A stretch of DNA of 64,000 nt from Adiantum capillus-veneris (Eukaryota > Streptophyta > Polypodiopsida > Polypodiales > Pteridaceae). Location of the stretch: contig CM043964.1 of NCBI GenBank assembly GCA_014529385.2, forward strand, positions 133,520,420-133,584,419, written 5' to 3'. The notes below the pieces were generated by a model. That model searched no databases. It saw only the letters and a program-made list of their open reading frames with translations, and was not told the origin of the DNA. The translations under genes and the position numbers were made by a program. Numbering within the stretch: the stretch's first letter is position 1; each line of letters starts with the position of its first letter. Of the stretch, positions 58,479 through 64,000 are shown piece after piece.

Positions 58479-59300
58479 TGGGGAGGTGTTGCCGGTACAC
58501 ACACAGTTTTGAAAGAGAAGCAAGGAGGGAGGTGCTGCCAAAATTATCATCTTGAGGATTCATTGAATCAAAAAAATCAGAGGATTCTCAGTCCTTAATC
58601 ACGGTAATTATGGTTTAATTCCGGCTCTTCTTAATTCTCATCATTATTCTCCCATATTCTTCGTCTACTATGCCTACTTTCAGCTACAATTCCTAATAGC
58701 TGCTCTCTAAGTTTACATAGCTATACTCCATTACATAATCATCATTCAATTAGATAATTTATGCAGCCATTCATCATTCTTAATCACTAATTAATACATG
58801 ATTAGGATAGATTCTCTCTCTAGGCAGCATAGTAATAAATTGCCAGCCGGTAATAATGTAGATTTGACGGAATTCATTCTTTTACCATTCAATAGTATTG
58901 TAATTATAGACTCAATCTTCTTCCACATTAAGATGTGATTAAGGCTAAATTTAATCCGTCATTAGGCCATTAAGAAGAGAATTTTCTATCACACATGCCT
59001 GCGGTAATTCTGCATCTTCAAATTGCACTAGGAAAGTGATTGAGCTTGCTTACTTCCTCTCTCTTGTAAATCAATTAGTAAAATTCTAAATTTCTTAATC
59101 ATCTAAGCCAAGTGATTGACTTTAGAGCCAGTTCCCATAGGGCAAGTAAAGAACTACCCATAAGATTGCTAGGTCTCAAAGGAAAAATGTAATCTCTTGC
59201 ATAAGGAGGACTCTTAATGATTCTAATCTGCCAATTGGTTTGTTATGATGCTCTCGGACCTTAGCTTTTTTCTTCAAGTTCATTTAAAGTAGTGAGTAAA
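58477..59300. other. AT-rich non-coding stretch
   Basis: No gene seen. Probably untranslated sequence of an older retroelement, since a gag-like short frame follows. Confidence 0.4.
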
Positions 59301-59471
59301 ATGGCCCCGGTTAAGAGAACTCGCTTCGGTGGTGCCGACGACCGCAAGGCGGGAACGACCAATGTGAACGGAAAGGGAAAAGCTCCCATGGACGAACAAA
59401 CACCGGCCATCTCACGGGCCATTGACGAAGAAATGGAAGAGGTAGGTCATAATTTCATTCAAGTTGTTTAA
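59301..59471 (+). CDS. Short basic frame, possible gag N-terminus of an older element
   Basis: A 56-codon open frame beginning 'MAPVKRTRFGGADDRKAGTT' and continuing 'ISRAIDEEMEEV'. Its GC content and charged composition differ from the surrounding AT-rich DNA. 'GAAGAGGTAGGT' near its end could be a splice donor. It could be the first exon or gag start of an element whose later part is lost. No family recognised. Confidence 0.3.
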   Translation: MAPVKRTRFGGADDRKAGTTNVNGKGKAPMDEQTPAISRAIDEEMEEVGHNFIQVV

Positions 59472-59737
59472 TTTAACATTGCATACGTTTAGTTAGGAAT
59501 GAACATATCCCCAAACAGGTTGGAGAAATCCGACGAAAATCTCGGCATTGAATTCATTTGTACATTAAAGTTTAAAGTAGGAAAGAAATGATTGATGGGT
59601 ATGCTGTTTGCAATAGGAAAGAATGTCTACTAGGAAAAAATTTAGCTCGACATGTTCATTCTATTTCCAATGTTGAATCAGTCCTGACCCCCCTACTGAT
59701 CACAAGGGGCAGAGTTCCTTGTTAAGGGCTCTTGAAT

Positions 59738-59852
59738 CCACAACTTGCTTTCTATGCGGTGGATACCCACGACTTGCTTTCTATGCGGTGGGAACCCACG
59801 TCTTGCTTTCTATGCGGTGGGAATGTCCATGTCGTGCTTTCTATGCGGTGGA
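59738..59852. repeat. Four tandem units of about 30 bp
   Basis: GACTTGCTTTCTATGCGGTG-type units start at about 59,741, 59,770, 59,799 and 59,830. They lie just before a polypurine-like tract. Confidence 0.9.
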
Positions 59853-59906
59853 CATAACTAGCTGTATGAGGAGCTAGGCGACAACAGGAGGAGTAAACTC
59901 TCGCTG

Positions 59907-60540
59907 GAGAGGGGATGTTGTACCTCCAGAACATTGGAATTTTAATGAATAATTTTGAGTAGAATTTTTACTAGAATATTGTCTTGGTGCCGTTTTGCAA
60001 TACTGGTTGAAGGGCTGTCTTAACGAACATTGTGATTTGGAATCTAATCAAGGAATGTTTATGTTGAACAAATATTGTGATAGTAATTATGACACACAAG
60101 GAAGTGTGGGTGTGGGGGTGGAAAGTGGGGCTTGGCTCAGGTTGCCAACGCCTATGAGAAGTGTGGTCCCGATTGGTCGGGAACTCTCTATCCCCATAGT
60201 GTTTAATTGGATACTAGTAATACTCATTGCCCCTAGAGCGGTGAAGTCTCGAGTGTATGTGCCTCTGAAACATGGGGAAAATGGCACTCGAGGGTTCTCT
60301 CCTCTTGGAAGGTGGGTCTTAGGATCGCTAGATAGTTTAAGTACGCTTCCCCTGCGAGGTGGAGCTAGATCTCCAAAAAGCCATGTAATAAGTTGATCAT
60401 CAGTTATCCTAAACCTTGAGGGGTTTCAATTGTAATAAATTTTCATCAATAAAGTGCTTTTTTTCTCTGAATCTCTGTCTCTTGATAAAGTGGAATCTTG
60501 AATTTTATTTAAAGTCTCGTGTCTATTTTGAAAATCGAAG
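59907..60540 (+). repeat. LTR of the second gypsy element (boundaries approximate)
   Basis: Purine-rich GGAGAGGGGA at 59,907-59,917 precedes TGTTGTACCTCC, a likely LTR start. AATAAA signals at 60,435 and 60,450 suggest the R region. TGGTATCAAGAA at 60,543, close to the initiator-tRNA primer site TGGTATCAGAGC, suggests the end lies just before it. No CA end was found at the expected place. The 133-codon frame at 59,995-60,396 lies inside the LTR and is probably not a gene. Confidence 0.5.
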
Positions 60541-61771
60541 TAATGGTATCAAGAATCTCGTCGCCTGTTGCTCTATACTCGGCAGCGCAAGAGAAGAAGC
60601 TCCTTAAGCAAGCCCAACCTCCGATCTTTAAGGGCAAGGGGAAAAATGTGGAGAGAGATGCGAAAGTGTGGATGGAAGCCATGGACGACTACTTTGAAGC
60701 TGCGGGGGCCCAACCCGTAAATCAGACCATGCTTGCGATGTCCGCTTGACTGGCGATGCCAAGATATGGTGGAAGCAACATTGCAGGGACCTAGATATTA
60801 AGGAATCTTCCCAATCCTGGGAAGACATCAAAGCTGCGATAATGGGGCGTTATTTACCACCTGCCTATAGAACCTTGAGAATGAATGAATTCTTTTCATT
60901 TCGGCAGCTGACTTCATCTATCGAAGAATATTATGGAAAGTTTGTCACTCTTCGGAGATATGCTCCTAAGATGACCTTGGAACAACAGGTGGTGAGGTTC
61001 TGCCAAGGGCTAATTGACCCTTTGAATACTCAATTGGAAGCTCTCAGGCCAACGACACTACAGGATGCCTTGTTGAGGGACAAACCTCTAGCTCTTGAAG
61101 TACAAAAGGTTAATCAGAACAGGAGGAATCATTGGGCAAAGAGGGCAAGGACAACTGCTTGGAATAACAGACCAGCCAACCAAGCATATGACCAGGGCCC
61201 TATTGTGGCTACCACCACAACCATGGAGTTTCCATATGTTCGATGCTATGGTTGCGGTGAGTATGGACGTTACAGATCCAAGTGCCCCAGGAACATTCAA
61301 GCAACCAACGCCAATGCCATACCCTTGAATACCCATGGGCGTGTCCAAGCTAATGGAAGAGGAGGACGAGGAAGGATGAACAGAGGGCGAGGGCGTGGAG
61401 CTACCGCCAGAGTGAATGCCGCAGTGGTACAACCAACTATGGGTGATGAAGCAGTGGAGAGAGCAACCCTACATGCTGCAATTGACAATCCCAATGGTTG
61501 CGAGCAATACGCAGTCATTCATACGCCAGGATCTCTCAGAGGTGAACAAGTTAACTTTCTTATAGATTGTGGTAGTACTCTTTCGTTTCTTTCACCCAAA
61601 TGCATGAGGAAGCTAAGGCTAGATAAGTATCCAACAAGCAAGCTAGTTGTAGAGTTAGCAAATGGCAAGGAAGTAGTATCTCAACATTCTGCAGGAAAAA
61701 TCAACTTTGATTTAGGGAGGACACCCAACTTCTGCCCAATTTCAAACCCTACCCTTAGGATTCTTTGATGG
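60541..61771 (+). pseudogene. Second gypsy: gag and protease
   Basis: The gag frame from 60,541 ('MVSRISSPVALYSAAQEKKL') shifts near 60,748 and continues as a 340-codon frame. The capsid domain is clear: 'ARVWMEAMDD'-type entry ('KVWMEAMDDYFEAAGA'), 'DAKIWWKQHCRDLD', 'WEDIKAAIMGRYLPP', 'YYGKFVTLRRYAP' and 'QVVRFCQGL'. A zinc knuckle reads 'CYGCGEYGRYRSKC', with Arg in place of the zinc-binding His. An Arg/Gly-rich stretch follows. The protease active site is 'FLIDCGSTLSFLSP' (about 61,558), with Cys in place of Ser after the catalytic Asp. The frame ends at 61,768. Gag shells the element RNA; protease would process the polyprotein. Confidence 0.88.
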
Positions 61772-62765
61772 GATACTAGGGATGAACTGGCTAAATCAAA
61801 ATAGGGCCATATCCATTGTGCACAAGGAAACTTTACCTTTACAAATAACTTGGGTAATGAAGCCTTAATCCAGGGGGAAAATGGGAGACCTAGGGCTACT
61901 CTAGTTAAGGCCAACAGACTTTTGAAGGGACTAAGAAAGGGACGGCAAATTTATGCGGTAAAGCTGAACAAGGTGGACCAATCAGATACCTCAATTTGAC
62001 CAAACTGGTTGAGGGAGTATGATGATATGCTCCTAGAAGACCTTACGAATCTTCCACCACATAGAGAGGTAGATCATGATATTGAGACTATCCCTGGATG
62101 TGAACCTATCTCAAAAAGACCTTATAAAATGTCACTTGCAGAAGCCATCGAACTCAAGGAACAACTTAGGCAACTCATTGAGCAAGGATTCATTCGACCC
62201 AATACTTCTCCTTGGGGTGCACCAGTTCTTTTTCAGAAGAAGAAGGATGGAACCTTAAGGTTATGCATAGATTACCGTGGACTAAACCAGGTAACTCTCA
62301 AGAACAAGTATCCAATTCCAAGGATCGACGAACTCTTAGACAGGCTCCACGGTGCCAAAATGTTTACAAAGATTGATCTAAGGTCAGGATATTACAAAAT
62401 CAGGATCAAGGAATTAGATATCGCAAAGACGGCTTTCAACACTAGGTATGGGCACTACGAATTTACAGTAATGTCTTTTGGTCTAAAAAATGCTCCTGCA
62501 AGCTTCAATCGACTTATGCAGGATATTTTCAGACCTTACCTGGATGATTTTGTCTTGGTTTTCTTTGATGACATTCTGATCTATTCTAAGGCGAGGCAGA
62601 TCACGAAGAGCATGTTCACAAAGTACTTGATCTTCTTCGGGAACACCAACTTTACGCTAAAGAGAGCAAGTGCACTTTTTGCTCACCAAAGGTCAACTAT
62701 CTTGGATTTGTCATATCGGCTAAAGGGATTTCAGTAGACCCAGACAAAGTCAAGGATATCGTTGA
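61772..62765 (+). pseudogene. Second gypsy: reverse transcriptase
   Basis: The main open frame is 62,009-62,737 (242 codons). It includes '[20 protein letters not shown]', '[20 protein letters not shown]', '[20 protein letters not shown]', '[16 protein letters not shown]', '[16 protein letters not shown]' and the catalytic '[13 protein letters not shown]' (about 62,555). A frame change near 62,595 puts the remaining RT, including '[10 protein letters not shown]' (near 62,690), into another frame. The motifs are chromovirus-like and clearly distinct from the Tat-like element at 29-36 kb. Confidence 0.92.
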
Positions 62766-63554
62766 TTGGCCTCAACCATCCACCGTCAGCGAAGTAAGAG
62801 ATTTCTTGGAATAACAGGATGGTACAGGATTTTTGTCAAGGATTATGCACGTATTGCTGCATCTTTGACGGAACTCCTGAAGAAAGGAATGAGGATCGAA
62901 TGGAAGACCAAGCACGAGTCTAGCTTTGCTAAGATAAAAGAATTCTTGGTCTCAGCTCCTATTTTAAAGCTTCCAGACTTCAGTAAAGAATTTGAAGTAG
63001 CGACAGATGCTAGCAAATTTTCTCTAGGCAGAGTTCTTACTCAAGAAGGAAGACCACTGGCGTATACTTCACAAAAGCTAAGGAATCATGAGAAGAATTA
63101 TCCTACTCATGATTTGGAACTTTTAGCAATTATTCATGCAATGAAGTTATGGAAACATTATCTTCTCGAGTGCAAGTTTCAGCTAGTTACAGACCACAAG
63201 AGCTTAAAATGGATTTTTACTCAACCTATTCTCAACATGCGACAGCGGCGATGGATAGAGCGATTACAGGAATATGACCTTGAAATAATGTATAGACCAG
63301 GGAAGGAAAACGCAGTCGCAGATGGTCTTAGCCAAAAATCCTTTCTCGGAGCTATCTCTATTCCAAATAACCCTATCTGGGATAGAATCAAAGAAGCATC
63401 TTTAGTAGATCCAGAATACCAGCGTATAGTATCACTAGTCCAGCAGAATAAGATGCATGAAGCTAAATATTACTCTCTTATGGGAGGATGTCTTTACTAC
63501 ATACATAGACTCTGTGTACCCAGAGATCTAGCCTTAAAGAAAGCCATTTTGTAA
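62766..63554 (+). pseudogene. Second gypsy: RNase H
   Basis: Open frame of 262 codons. The tether reads 'RFLGITGWYRIFVKDYARIA' and RNase H shows 'FEVATDASKFSLGRVLTQEG', 'PLAYTSQKLRNHEKNYPTHD', 'LELLAIIHAMKLWKHYLLEC', 'TDHKSLKWIFTQP' and 'IMYRPGKENAVADGLSQK', so the catalytic Asp, Glu and Asp positions are kept. It ends with the linker into integrase 'SLMGGCLYYIHRLCVPRDLA' and a TAA at 63,552. Confidence 0.92.
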
Positions 63555-64000
63555 GAAGCACACGATAGCCCTACATCTGGACATCCAGGCTATGCTAAAA
63601 CTCTTCATGCTATCAGGAGGAGTTATTTTTTGTATGGAATGAAAGGAGACATACTTCACTATGTGAGGCAATGTCTTTCTTGTCAGCGGATAAAGGCCGA
63701 AAGGATCAAGTTACCAGGGCAAATTCATCTTGACATACCCTAGATGAAATGGGAATGCATTAGTATAAATTTTGTTACAGGATTACCTTCTACAGGAGGT
63801 TATGATTCTGTTTTTGTGGTTGTTGATATGCTCACAAAAGTGTCTTATCTAATACCCGTAAAGACAACCTTTACTGCTTCAGATGTTAGCCGGGTATTCA
63901 TCAAGGATATTTTTAGGCTACATGGTCTACCCAAGCGTATCGTCAGTGATAGCGATTCCAAGTTTACATCAAAGTTTTGGACTGCTCTTTTCCAATCTAT
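63555..64000 (+). pseudogene. Second gypsy: integrase, cut by the window end
   Basis: The zinc-binding H2C2 region reads 'EAHDSPTSGHPGYAKTLHAI' and 'VRQCLSCQRIKAE', complete. The catalytic core follows after a stop at 63,740: 'ISINFVTGLPSTGGYDSVFV', 'VVDMLTKVSYLIPV' (first Asp) and 'RLHGLPKRIVSDSDSKFTSK' (second Asp). The Glu lies beyond the window. In-frame stops are few in this part, so decay is moderate. Confidence 0.9.

Noticed and set aside
59995-60396. 133-codon frame in the second gypsy LTR
   Set aside because: Located within the LTR between the probable U3 start and the polyadenylation signals; no family signature.

Overview
This 64 kb window is nuclear DNA of a land plant with a large, transposon-filled genome. 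Signs of this are plant-type Ty1/copia and Ty3/gypsy retrotransposons, hAT and Mutator-like transposases with GT-AG introns, long GA/CT/CA microsatellites, and many broken reading frames whose stops are TAG or TGA. The divergent retroelements would fit a fern or other non-seed plant, but I cannot fix the species. I see no intact host gene, tRNA, rRNA or CRISPR array. Nearly everything is mobile DNA or its debris.

Layout. 1-1365: two minus-strand gypsy fragments. 1366-3677: a truncated, inverted copy of one arm of a DNA transposon. 3678-4170: a partial copia LTR. 4171-9344: mostly non-coding, with a 173 bp GA microsatellite. 9345-14358: a minus-strand copia element with its 3' LTR, cut in its 5' part by a plus-strand Tat-like gypsy element (LTR 14359-15245, primer site 15246-15265). 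The gag of that gypsy is itself split by an 11.1 kb DNA transposon at 17955-29071, bounded by terminal inverted repeats. Gypsy gag-pol resumes at 29072 and runs to about 35870, followed by an extra retropepsin-like frame. 36392-41415: unassigned sequence, a CT microsatellite and a LINE relic. 41700-45104: a hAT transposase pseudogene preceded by a 154 bp tandem repeat. 45635-48667: a minus-strand kinase/zinc-finger pseudogene preceded by an 86 bp tandem repeat. 50881-54390: a minus-strand Mutator-like transposase. 54750-56340: simple repeats surrounding a large palindrome. 56547-57518: an intron-containing pseudogene. 59301-64000: a second gypsy element (LTR, gag, protease, RT, RNase H, integrase start), cut by the window edge.

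The most notable item is the 11.1 kb transposon. Besides a spliced transposase-like gene it carries a spliced Ulp1/SENP-type cysteine peptidase and a reading frame of 281 codons whose first 120 residues align without a gap to histone H3. The only two stops in that frame fall where H3 has arginine. The H3-like gene lies between arrays of hairpin-forming repeats (three 169 bp units on one side, roughly 103 bp units on the other) that share the core CGCTTGGTnnTGACC. I know of no described plant transposon with this cargo.

A second notable item is a pair of 247 bp hAT-type MITEs. One lies in the hAT transposase and the other in the kinase pseudogene, each flanked by an 8 bp target duplication, and each interrupts an otherwise continuous frame.
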